This document shows, in pieces, positions 1 through 6,246 of a stretch of 11,825 nucleotides of DNA (positions are counted from its first letter, which is position 1; each line of letters opens with the position of its first letter). Origin of the DNA: an uncultured Clostridia bacterium (lineage in GTDB: Bacteria > Bacillota > Clostridia > TANB77 > RGIG9151); the NCBI GenBank assembly GCA_934500865.1, contig CAKSUD010000054.1, positions 1 through 11,825 on the forward strand. The letters are read 5' to 3'. The notes beneath the pieces are model-generated. The model had not been told where the DNA came from. It made no database searches and was given only the letters and a program-made list of their open reading frames with translations. The position numbers were made by a program, and so were the translations under genes.

Positions 1-129
1 GAAACCATCATCTTTATTAAAAGAATGTGCGCCAAAATCTTTAACATCATATCCTAATGAAGATATATACTCTTTTAGCTGTTCCTTAAACTCAAAACCG
101 GCATGGTCGGCTCCAATAGCTATTTTCAT
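1..129 (-). CDS. rpiB: Ribose-5-phosphate isomerase B, N-terminal part (cut by window edge)
   Basis: The first 43 codons are visible; the gene runs off the left edge. The product begins MKIAIGADHAGFEFKEQLKE, the typical N-terminal strand and nucleotide-like binding loop of the RpiB/LacAB family, with the conserved Asp8-His9 pair. RpiB interconverts ribose 5-phosphate and ribulose 5-phosphate in the cytosolic pentose phosphate pathway. The start is supported by a GGAGGT site at 139-144, nine bases upstream. A sigma-A-type promoter lies directly upstream, so the gene is transcribed independently of the inserted element and the operon behind it. The later catalytic Cys/Ser is outside the window, so a LacA/LacB-type sugar-phosphate isomerase cannot be excluded, but RpiB is the likelier reading. 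Confidence 0.88.
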   Translation of the reverse strand, partial: MKIAIGADHAGFEFKEQLKEYISSLGYDVKDFGAHSFNKDDGF

Positions 130-155
130 TTTTATCATACCTCCAAATCTAATTC

Positions 156-184
156 ATTATATACTTTCATTCCGTTTTCGTCAA
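156..184 (-). promoter_or_regulatory. Sigma-A-type promoter of rpiB
   Basis: On the minus strand TTGACG (179-184) is followed after exactly 17 bases by a perfect TATAAT (156-161). It lies between the old operon terminator and the rpiB ribosome binding site, giving a short leader of roughly 20 bases. The fit to consensus is strong. Confidence 0.85.
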
Positions 185-216
185 ATTTTGTTTAGCCCAA
201 CCCTAGCATTAAGCAC

Positions 217-233
217 AAAAAAATAACCGGAAG
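217..233 (-). terminator. Downstream arm and T-tract of an intrinsic terminator split by the insertion sequence
   Basis: On the minus strand this is CTTCCGGTTATTT followed by a run of T (plus-strand A run 217-223). It is the exact partner, with one G-T wobble, of the arm at 2033-2045. Joined across the insertion the two make a 13-bp stem with an ATTAA loop and a T-tract, the classic end of the operon that stops at 2052. In the present sequence the partners are about 1.8 kb apart, so this half alone should not terminate. Confidence 0.82.
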
Positions 234-237
234 TTAA

Positions 238-272
238 TGATATGCCCCTTGTCAAGTAGACAGGTGAAATAT
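238..272. repeat. Left terminal inverted repeat of the IS
   Basis: The repeat starts TGATATG and includes AAGTAGACAG and AAATAT blocks matching the other end in register; the intervening part is variable. The TAA target duplication lies immediately to the left (235-237). Confidence 0.8.
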
Positions 273-289
273 CTAAATTAAGTGCGGAT

Positions 290-325
290 AATACCTACGT
301 TTCAATTCGAAATGTAGGTATTTTT
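290..325 (+). terminator. Plus-facing hairpin with T-tract inside the IS left end
   Basis: AATACCTAC (290-298) pairs with GTAGGTATT (314-322), and inner bases extend the stem with a G-T pair and TTTC/GAAA up to an AATTC loop. A run of T follows on the plus strand (321-325). It sits directly beside the orfB stop codon. In this orientation it would stop transcripts entering the element from the left end and protect the transposase frames from antisense transcription. On the minus strand only a weak T-rich sequence follows. Confidence 0.6.
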
Positions 326-1291
326 CTATGCACAGCATTTTCCTTTATATTTATTAATTCTTTTGTTTTCTGGAATAGGATACTCTATTATAATATTTGA
401 TGATAAAGCTTCTTGACGTACTTTTAATGGAGTTTTACAGTGATATCTGTCCTGTGGACGTTCTTCACTATAGAAGCGAATATAATCATTTATAGCATTT
501 CTTAATGAAACTTCATCTGTTATCTCATACATTTGATACATTTCTGATTTTATAATCCCCCAAAAACCTTCAGTAGGACCATTATCTATACAATGTCCTA
601 CTCTTGACATAGATTGTTTCATTTCTTGATTTTCAAGTTTCGTTTTAAATACTTTGCTAGTATATTGAAAACCTCTATCACTATGAAAAATTGGTTTTGC
701 GTTAGGATTTGATTTTATTGCTTGGTCAAATGTTTCAAATACTAATTTATTATCATTTCTGTTACTGATAACATATGCAACTGAAAATCTGTCATATAAA
801 TCTATGATAGCACTTAAATATACTTTCTTTTTTTGATTAGGTATTTTAAATTCTGTTACATCAGTAGCCCATTTCTCATTTGGAGCAGATGCATAAAAAT
901 TACGTTTTAATATATTATCTGCTACTTCCTCTGGTTTGACACATACATATTTTTTCTTCTTTTTTCTTATAACAGAGTGAATTCCTAGTTTTTTCATAAT
1001 TCTATGAATTCGGTTTTTACTATATTTTGTATGATTAAAATGATTAATCCATGAAGTCATTCTTCTATATCCAAGTATGTGATTGAATCGTTCATCATAT
1101 TCTTTTATAATCTCAGCAATTTTAATATTTTCTTGTTCTTCAATTGGAATTTTTCGATTTAACCATTTATAATAGCTTGCTCTTGATATTTCAAGCTGTT
1201 TGCACATCCATTCTATATTCCAATTTTTTTCTTTATGAAAATATTTAATAGTTAAATATTTTGATTCCTGACGAACTTTACCAAGCCTCAC
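326..1291 (-). CDS. IS3-family transposase OrfB (DDE integrase domain)
   Basis: OrfB carries the strand-transfer domain of the transposase. An N-terminal HTH_21-like region (about residues 45-105, with LGYRRMTSWI) precedes the rve integrase core. The catalytic triad is visible: D144 in WATDVTEF, D205 in HSDRGFQYTS, and E241 in DNGPTEGFWG, with the D-E spacing of 35 residues typical of IS3. The C-terminal RFYSEERPQDRYHCKTPLK block is also standard. The frame opens with GTG at 1291, overlapping the orfA stop, but the functional product is probably an OrfAB fusion made by -1 frameshifting, since the -1 frame is open from the slippery site into orfB. At 321 residues it is slightly longer than usual, with a basic C-terminal tail. 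No inactivating change is visible. Confidence 0.93.
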   Translation of the reverse strand: MRLGKVRQESKYLTIKYFHKEKNWNIEWMCKQLEISRASYYKWLNRKIPIEEQENIKIAEIIKEYDERFNHILGYRRMTSWINHFNHTKYSKNRIHRIMKKLGIHSVIRKKKKKYVCVKPEEVADNILKRNFYASAPNEKWATDVTEFKIPNQKKKVYLSAIIDLYDRFSVAYVISNRNDNKLVFETFDQAIKSNPNAKPIFHSDRGFQYTSKVFKTKLENQEMKQSMSRVGHCIDNGPTEGFWGIIKSEMYQMYEITDEVSLRNAINDYIRFYSEERPQDRYHCKTPLKVRQEALSSNIIIEYPIPENKRINKYKGKCCA

Positions 1292-1965
1292 ATCCTTTCG
1301 AATTCTTTCACTTTTTTTAATAGTTCAACAACCATATCCTTTTCTTCTAATTGACGTTTTAATCGTTGATTTTCAAGCATTAGACGTCCTAATTCATCTA
1401 ATTCATCATCTGTTTTATGATGTCCTCGTCTATCCTCTAACCCTTTTTCTCCATTTTTATCATATTTCTTTACCCAAGAATAGACTTGACTATATGATAC
1501 AGCAAATTTTGATGCAGTATTTTTATAATCACGATTGTTATTTATACAATATTCAACAATTTCTTTACGTTCTTCTAAAGTAGTTTTTCTTCTTGCACTT
1601 GCCATATAGACCTCCTGTTTTGGAATGTAATCCTTAAGTTCTCTATTGGCATTATACATCCTAATCCAGTTTCTTAAAAGACCTGGTGAAATATCATATT
1701 TTATTCCTAACTCATTAGAAGAACCATTACCATTAAGATATTCTTGAATAATTTGAATTTTATATTCTTTTGTATATGAATTATTTTTTGTTTTTCGTGA
1801 AAATCCAATTATTCCATGTTTATTGTATATAGCTGCCCAATTTCGAAACGTACTCGATGAAATGTGTAATTCGTTACATATTTGTATCACAGATTTGTTT
1901 CCTTCTATATATTCTAAAACAACTGACTCCTTTATTTCTGGAATGAATCTAATTTCTCTAGACAT
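1288..1965 (-). CDS. IS3-family OrfA, DNA-binding subunit with three helix-turn-helix units
   Basis: OrfA recognises the element's ends. Three successive helix-turn-helix segments of the transposase_8/HTH_28 kind are visible, at about residues 8-45 (ICNELHISSSTFRNW), 65-105 (LGIKYDISPGLLRNW) and 128-170 (TASKFAVSYSQVYSW). A leucine-zipper-like helix follows at 190-222 (LMLENQRLKRQLEEKDMVVE), which in IS3 elements mediates multimerisation. IS150-type OrfA proteins usually have fewer HTH units and about 170 residues, so 225 residues with three units is long. The start ATG at 1965 has a GGGGGT site eight bases or so upstream. Expression could come from a promoter in the IS end or from read-through of the upstream operon, whose terminator the element interrupts. 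Confidence 0.9.
   Translation of the reverse strand: MSREIRFIPEIKESVVLEYIEGNKSVIQICNELHISSSTFRNWAAIYNKHGIIGFSRKTKNNSYTKEYKIQIIQEYLNGNGSSNELGIKYDISPGLLRNWIRMYNANRELKDYIPKQEVYMASARRKTTLEERKEIVEYCINNNRDYKNTASKFAVSYSQVYSWVKKYDKNGEKGLEDRRGHHKTDDELDELGRLMLENQRLKRQLEEKDMVVELLKKVKEFERM
1312..1318 (-). other. A7 slippery site for -1 programmed frameshifting (orfA to orfB)
   Basis: Near the end of orfA the minus strand reads TTA AAA AAA GTG in the orfA frame. The A AAA AAA run allows tandem tRNA slippage by -1, after which the frame continues AGT GAA AGA without a stop into orfB. This is the standard IS3 way to make the OrfAB transposase. No stimulatory structure was verified. Confidence 0.75.
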
Positions 1966-1993
1966 GATAATACCCCCAAAGCAACAGTTTTTT

Positions 1994-2028
1994 ATATTTA
2001 ATCTGTCTACTTTAAGGGTATCATATCA
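1994..2028. repeat. Right terminal inverted repeat of the IS
   Basis: Read on the minus strand this end begins TGATATGATACCC and shares the AAGTAGACAG and AAATAT blocks with the left end without gaps. The TAA target duplication follows at 2029-2031. Confidence 0.8.
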
Positions 2029-2032
2029 TAAT

Positions 2033-2045
2033 CTCCCGGTTATTT
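2033..2045 (-). terminator. Upstream arm of the split operon terminator
   Basis: On the minus strand AAATAACCGGGAG begins a few bases after the stop codon of the metallo-beta-lactamase gene. Its complement with the T-tract is at 217-233, beyond the IS. Removing the IS and one TAA copy restores a 13-bp stem, a five-base ATTAA loop and a T-tract. Intrinsic termination of the operon is therefore probably lost or moved. Confidence 0.82.
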
Positions 2046-2051
2046 ATATCC

Positions 2052-3680
2052 TTATTCCAAAGCTGCAATTATCGTTTTTTCCACTTTTCTTAATTTGCCC
2101 TTCATATCTTCAAATTGTTCCTCATCCATTCCTGCTCTTAAGTCCTCTTTAATCATCAAGCACATCTCATCAACCTCATCTTTAAGAAGATTAAGCTTTT
2201 CAAGAATTTCAAGACACATAAATCTGTATTTCCTATCAGGAGCTTCCTCACCAACTTGAGTTGCGTAATCATTTTTAATTTCAAACACATCTCCACGATT
2301 TGGAATAATTGTTCTTATTCCAAAAGTATCAGTTAGCACATCAGAAAATACTTTTTGTGACTCTTCTTCACCATGAACAATAAATATAGTAGCAGGTTTT
2401 TTCTTAATTTCGCTTACCCAATTAATTAATCCATTTTGGTCAGCATGACCGGAAAATCCCTCGATATACTCAATTCTAGCCTTAACAGTAATATCCTCGC
2501 CAAAAATTCTAACTTGCTTTTCCCCATCAACCAGTCTTCTTCCTAAAGTTCCAACTGCTTGGTAACCAACAAATAGAATTGTGCTCTTTTCATCCCATAA
2601 GTGATGTTTTAAGTGATGACGTATTCTACCCGCCTCGCACATACCACTCGCAGAAATAATAATTGAAGGCTCTCTATCTTCATTTATCGCCTTAGACTCT
2701 TCAACAGTTCTTGAAAGTCGTAGTGTTGGAAAATCAACAGGATTCTTATTCTCCATAATGTAACGTCTTGCTTCTTCATCATAACACTCAACATTATCTT
2801 TATATATTTCAGTAGCAGAAATTGCAAGAGGACTGTCTATATAAACAGGTGTCTTCAAAATCTTATCATACTTTTCTTTTAATATATCTTTATTTTGATT
2901 TAACCCATAAACAATTTCTTGAGTTCTTCCAACCGCAAATGACGGAATAACAACCCTACCGCCATTATCTATTGTTTCATCAACAATATCTACGAAAGTT
3001 TCAAATCTGTCATCTCTCGCCTTATGGTTTCTATCTCCATAAGTAGACTCTAAGACAAGAAAATCAGCCGAATCTATAAATTCAGGGTCACGTAATATCG
3101 GAGTATCTCTATTTCCTAAGTCACCTGAAAATACTGCCTTAGTCTCAGTACCATTCTCCTTAACCCATATTTCTATTATAGAAGACCCAAGCATATGTCC
3201 GGCATCTCTAAATCTAACCTTAACATCATCATTTACTTGGATAACCTCATCATAAGGACAAGGTTCAAACGCTTTTAAGCTTTCAACCGCAGTTTCAGCC
3301 GTATAAAGTGGTGGAACAGGATGCTTTCCGGCCCTTATACGTTTCCTGTTAATCCATTCAATTTCCATCTCTTGAATGTGACCGCTATCCGGTAGCATTA
3401 TACTACACAAATCGCAAGTAGCCTTTGTTGCATAAACTTTTCCCTTAAACCCATCATTAACTAACTTTGGAATTCTTCCGGAATGGTCGATATGCGCATG
3501 AGTCAAAAACATGAAATCAATAGTATTAGGAGCAAATGTAAAATCATCCACATTTAGCATTACCTCTTTATTTTGACCTTGGAACATACCACAATCAACC
3601 AAAAACTTGTACTTACTTGTAGTTACCAAAAAACATGACCCGGTAACTGTCTTTGCTGCACCTAAAAACGATATTTGCAT
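2052..3680 (-). CDS. Beta-CASP metallo-beta-lactamase-fold RNase-like protein
   Basis: The product (542 residues) is a cytosolic metal-dependent nuclease-like protein of the CPSF73/Ysh1-related bacterial group, predicted to process RNA. The MBL core shows HAHIDH at 61-66, GHMLGS around H162 and SGDLGN with D187. The beta-CASP insertion spans roughly 210-400, with ESTYGDRNH (211-219) and SASGMCEAGRIRHHL. The RMMBL part has SGHAD (H412) and VHGEEES (H436), so all zinc ligands appear present. After the normal end at about 465 there is an extra charged helical tail of some 75 residues, coiled-coil-like, of unknown role. The start has GGGGAGA five bases upstream. It is the last gene of the operon, 41 bases after nrdR. 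The exact RNA substrate cannot be told; it is not a close RNase J, which lacks this motif set and size. Confidence 0.88.
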   Translation of the reverse strand: MQISFLGAAKTVTGSCFLVTTSKYKFLVDCGMFQGQNKEVMLNVDDFTFAPNTIDFMFLTHAHIDHSGRIPKLVNDGFKGKVYATKATCDLCSIMLPDSGHIQEMEIEWINRKRIRAGKHPVPPLYTAETAVESLKAFEPCPYDEVIQVNDDVKVRFRDAGHMLGSSIIEIWVKENGTETKAVFSGDLGNRDTPILRDPEFIDSADFLVLESTYGDRNHKARDDRFETFVDIVDETIDNGGRVVIPSFAVGRTQEIVYGLNQNKDILKEKYDKILKTPVYIDSPLAISATEIYKDNVECYDEEARRYIMENKNPVDFPTLRLSRTVEESKAINEDREPSIIISASGMCEAGRIRHHLKHHLWDEKSTILFVGYQAVGTLGRRLVDGEKQVRIFGEDITVKARIEYIEGFSGHADQNGLINWVSEIKKKPATIFIVHGEEESQKVFSDVLTDTFGIRTIIPNRGDVFEIKNDYATQVGEEAPDRKYRFMCLEILEKLNLLKDEVDEMCLMIKEDLRAGMDEEQFEDMKGKLRKVEKTIIAALE

Positions 3681-3721
3681 ACAATCTCCCCTTTCGCAAG
3701 TTTCTCCAAATGCTTTACTAT

Positions 3722-4177
3722 TTACTTTTTATCCAACAACTTTTGTAATTCATCAACAAATGTATTTATATCCTTAAACTGTCTGTAAACTGATGCAAAT
3801 CTTACATAAGCAACGTCATCCAGCTCCTTTAAGGCATCCATAACCAACTCTCCCACTTCTAGAGAAGTTATCTCTTTTTTCATCTTATTATGAATTTGTA
3901 ATTCAATAGAATTAACAGCTTTCTCCATTTGTTCAACAGTAACAGGTCTTTTTTCACAAGCTCTAATTATACCGTTCATAACCTTTGATCTATCAAAAGC
4001 CTGTCTACTTCCATCTTTCTTTATAACAATAAGCGATATATCCTCAACTCTTTCATAAGTTGTAAATTTTCTTCCGCAACTTGTACATTCTCGTCTACGC
4101 CTAATGCTCATGCCATTATCCGATGGCCTTGAATCTATAACCTTACTCTCAGGCACATAACAAAACGGACATTTCAT
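3722..4177 (-). CDS. nrdR: Transcriptional repressor NrdR of ribonucleotide reductase genes
   Basis: At 151 residues the length is typical. An N-terminal zinc ribbon is formed by C3/C6 (CPFC) and C31/C34 (CTSCGRKF), and the family signature SRPSDNG and IRRRREC is intact. An ATP-cone domain follows from about residue 49 to 139. NrdR senses ATP/dATP and represses ribonucleotide reductase operons by binding NrdR boxes. The AGGAGGAA site at 4183-4190 overlaps the TAG stop of the upstream phosphorylase gene, eleven bases from the start, suggesting translational coupling. No NrdR box was seen in front of this operon, so autoregulation is not supported here. Confidence 0.96.
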   Translation of the reverse strand: MKCPFCYVPESKVIDSRPSDNGMSIRRRRECTSCGRKFTTYERVEDISLIVIKKDGSRQAFDRSKVMNGIIRACEKRPVTVEQMEKAVNSIELQIHNKMKKEITSLEVGELVMDALKELDDVAYVRFASVYRQFKDINTFVDELQKLLDKK

Positions 4178-4188
4178 CTATCTTCCTC

Positions 4189-5490
4189 CTAACTTATAAC
4201 ATCTGCAATTAATTTCTCGCTTATAACCGCTTTATCCTCATATTCATAAGCACTATCTAAAAGCTTTATAGCCTCATCTACCTTATCCTCATTATTTATA
4301 TGTAAAGTAAGTAAAGGTTCGCCCTCTTTTACAAAATCTCCAACCTTTTTATCCAAAACTATTCCTACACCATAATCGATACTATCAGTTTTTTTAGCCC
4401 TTCCACCACCTAACATCATAGACGCAATACCAAGTTTTTCTGCCTCTATCTTAGAAATATACCCTGATTTTTTTGCATTATACTTACGCAAAATTTTTGC
4501 ACCAGGTAAAAGTGAAACATCTTCAATCGTCTCAACATTCCCCCCCTGTGCGCCAATAAACTCTTTAAACTTATTAAATGCCTTGCCATTTTCAAGCAGT
4601 TCCTTAAGTTTAAGCTTTAATTCCGAAATTTCACCACATTTAGCCAAATATAACATATTAGCCGCTAACTCAATGCAAACTTCCTCTAAATCTTTAGGAC
4701 CATTACCCTTTAATGTCTCGATAGCCTCTTTAACCTCAAGAGCATTACCAATAGCAAATCCCAAAGGCTCATTCATATTAGAAATTACAGCAATAGTCTT
4801 TCTGCCAACCATATCTCCTATATCAACCATAGTTCTCGCTAACTTTTTAGCATCATCTATAGTTTTCATAAAAGCACCATCACCATACTTAACATCTAAA
4901 ACAATAGCATCCGCGCCACCTGCAATTTTTTTGCTCATGATACTACTTGCAATAAGTGGAATACAACTAACCGTTGCAGTAACATCTCTAAGTGCATATA
5001 GCTTCTTATCAGCAGGTGCTAAATCTCCCGTCTGCCCTACAACTGAAATTCTAACATTATTTACATTTTCAATAAACTTCTCGATAGGAAGAGAAATGTT
5101 AAAGCCAGGTATCGACTCTAGTTTATCAACAGTTCCTCCGGTATGCCCAAGTCCTCTTCCGGACATTTTTGCAACAGGCACATCAAAACATGCAACTAAC
5201 GGTCCAACAATTAATGTTGTCTTATCTCCAACACCGCCTGTGCTATGTTTATCCACTTTTATTCCATTTATCTTAGATAAATCAGCAATATCCCCTGAAT
5301 GTGCCATAGCCAATGTCAAATTAGAAGTTTCCTCTTTAGTCATTCCATTTAAATAAATCGCCATAAGTAAAGCAGTCGTCTGATAGTCCTCTATCGTTCC
5401 ATCAGTACATCCCTTTACAAAGAAATCTATTTCTTCCTTAGAAAGTTCGCCTTTATCACGTTTTTTAGCTATAATATCATATATTCTCAT
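4189..5490 (-). CDS. pdp: Pyrimidine-nucleoside phosphorylase
   Basis: The enzyme splits uridine, thymidine or deoxyuridine with phosphate to the free base and (deoxy)ribose 1-phosphate in nucleoside salvage. At 433 residues it has normal length. Visible motifs are the phosphate-binding KHSTGGVGDKT (81-91) and the family signature SGRGLGHTGGTVDKLES (110-126). R168, S183 and K187 stand at the positions known for pyrimidine-base binding in the Geobacillus enzyme. The C-terminal alpha/beta domain with GGGRAKK and the VGDFVKEGEPLLTLH block is complete. The TAG stop of yraN is part of its AGGAG ribosome binding site, so the pair is probably coupled. Thymidine-specific DeoA is related, but low-GC Gram-positives usually carry the broader Pdp type. 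Confidence 0.94.
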   Translation of the reverse strand: MRIYDIIAKKRDKGELSKEEIDFFVKGCTDGTIEDYQTTALLMAIYLNGMTKEETSNLTLAMAHSGDIADLSKINGIKVDKHSTGGVGDKTTLIVGPLVACFDVPVAKMSGRGLGHTGGTVDKLESIPGFNISLPIEKFIENVNNVRISVVGQTGDLAPADKKLYALRDVTATVSCIPLIASSIMSKKIAGGADAIVLDVKYGDGAFMKTIDDAKKLARTMVDIGDMVGRKTIAVISNMNEPLGFAIGNALEVKEAIETLKGNGPKDLEEVCIELAANMLYLAKCGEISELKLKLKELLENGKAFNKFKEFIGAQGGNVETIEDVSLLPGAKILRKYNAKKSGYISKIEAEKLGIASMMLGGGRAKKTDSIDYGVGIVLDKKVGDFVKEGEPLLTLHINNEDKVDEAIKLLDSAYEYEDKAVISEKLIADVIS

Positions 5491-5502
5491 TAGTTATCGC
5501 TC

Positions 5503-5874
5503 CTATAATATATTTTTAATCAAATTTATTCTTTCTGCTATAAAATTATTATCGGCATATTTTGCGAAAACCTCAACAACGTCAAATCTAGCTATATAAT
5601 TACCCATATGCTTATAATCTATGTAATTTCGTGCAGTAAGTTCTAGGTGTTTTTTCTTCCAATAGTTAACCGCATTCTCAGGATGTCCATATTTACCACT
5701 CGTTCTCGTCTTAACCTCGATAAATACTAAGCATTCCTTATCCATAGCAATTATGTCTATTTCTCCAAATCTGCAAGAATAATTTGTGGTTAAAATTTTA
5801 TAGCCATTTTTTATCAAATAGTTTTTTGCAGTCTGTTCACCTAAATTTCCAACAACTTTATTGTATTTTTCCAT
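5503..5874 (-). CDS. yraN: YraN/UPF0102 family endonuclease-like protein
   Basis: The 123-residue length is typical. The Holliday-junction-resolvase-like fold is recognisable from GNLGEQTAKNYL at 9-20, RFGEIDIIAMD at 35-45 and FIEVKTR at 51-57. The nuclease-type residues D40, E53 and K55 are all present. The family is widespread and often described as a predicted DNA nuclease; a physiological role is not firmly established. The start ATG lies two bases after the stop codon of the preceding small gene, with only a weak AAGGG in front, so translation is probably coupled. Confidence 0.92.
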   Translation of the reverse strand: MEKYNKVVGNLGEQTAKNYLIKNGYKILTTNYSCRFGEIDIIAMDKECLVFIEVKTRTSGKYGHPENAVNYWKKKHLELTARNYIDYKHMGNYIARFDVVEVFAKYADNNFIAERINLIKNIL

Positions 5875-5876
5875 AT

Positions 5877-6179
5877 TTAAACCCTTACATCAAACTTCTT
5901 TTCTCCCTGACCCTTTTCCTTTATATATTTTAACTTTATAAAATCATCCGTTCTCTCTGTAATCTCAAACAAAACAACATCTCCAATACCAGCCGCAATT
6001 CTCTCTTCTAGCCTTGCTTCTAATACAATTCCGTCCTCAAGCTCTAACTCAACCTTGCCATCTCTAGAAATATTCTTAATTCTTGAATGAAATTTTTTAC
6101 CTTTTTTAAATCTGTCGTTTTGTTTATCAGGATTAATAGCATTAATATAATTTAATCTGTTAATCTCATTTATATTCAT
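5877..6179 (-). CDS. Small protein of unknown function, first gene of the operon
   Basis: The product has 100 residues with the start chosen at MNINEINRLN, because GGAGAGG (6189-6195) lies nine bases upstream. An earlier in-frame ATG at 6197 overlaps that site and is disfavoured. The first 40 residues are polar and basic (FKKGKKFHSRIKN). Residues about 40-95 alternate in a beta-strand pattern (KVELELEDG, VLEARLEE, GDVVLFEITE, DFIKLKYI), suggesting a small beta-barrel. This layout loosely recalls the N-terminal segment of FliK-like or flagellar-associated proteins, in which an ordered beta domain precedes a longer tail, but the tail is missing here and the resemblance is an impression. It opens the yraN-pdp-nrdR operon, and its promoter is directly upstream. 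Confidence 0.7.
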   Translation of the reverse strand: MNINEINRLNYINAINPDKQNDRFKKGKKFHSRIKNISRDGKVELELEDGIVLEARLEERIAAGIGDVVLFEITERTDDFIKLKYIKEKGQGEKKFDVRV

Positions 6180-6205
6180 ATGCATCATCCTCTCCATACA
6201 CTTTA

Positions 6206-6234
6206 ATAATACACTTTTTTTCGCTTATAGTCAA
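6206..6234 (-). promoter_or_regulatory. Sigma-A-type promoter of the five-gene operon
   Basis: On the minus strand TTGACT (6229-6234) and TATTAT (6206-6211) are separated by exactly 17 bases, and the first start codon follows about 27 bases downstream. It drives the small gene, yraN, pdp, nrdR and the beta-CASP gene. The palindromic element begins 12 bases upstream of the -35 hexamer. Confidence 0.82.
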
Positions 6235-6246
6235 ATCTGATGAATG

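Larger units (their letters stand above)
238..2028 (-). mobile_element. IS3-family insertion sequence, apparently complete
   Basis: The element is about 1.79 kb with imperfect terminal inverted repeats (26 of 35 positions match, ungapped) that begin TGATATG and share AAGTAGACAG. The trinucleotide TAA stands directly outside both ends (235-237 and 2029-2031), the 3-bp target duplication usual for IS3 elements. It carries two minus-strand frames overlapping by four bases, orfA (helix-turn-helix) and orfB (DDE integrase), with an A7 slippery run before the overlap. Both frames are open and catalytic residues are intact, so it may be active. The element sits in the loop of a former terminator. 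It resembles the IS150 subgroup, but its size is on the long side for the family because orfA is long. The exact outer ends rest on the inverted repeats and the TAA match. Confidence 0.9.

Noticed and set aside
292..306. A 15-base exact match between the IS hairpin and the unknown gene (10530-10544)
   Set aside because: A single short shared word without surrounding similarity is not unexpected by chance in AT-rich DNA of this size.
4583..5356. Long plus-strand open frame opposite the phosphorylase gene
   Set aside because: It lies entirely antisense to an unambiguous pdp gene, is low-complexity and serine/leucine-rich, and has no start signals.
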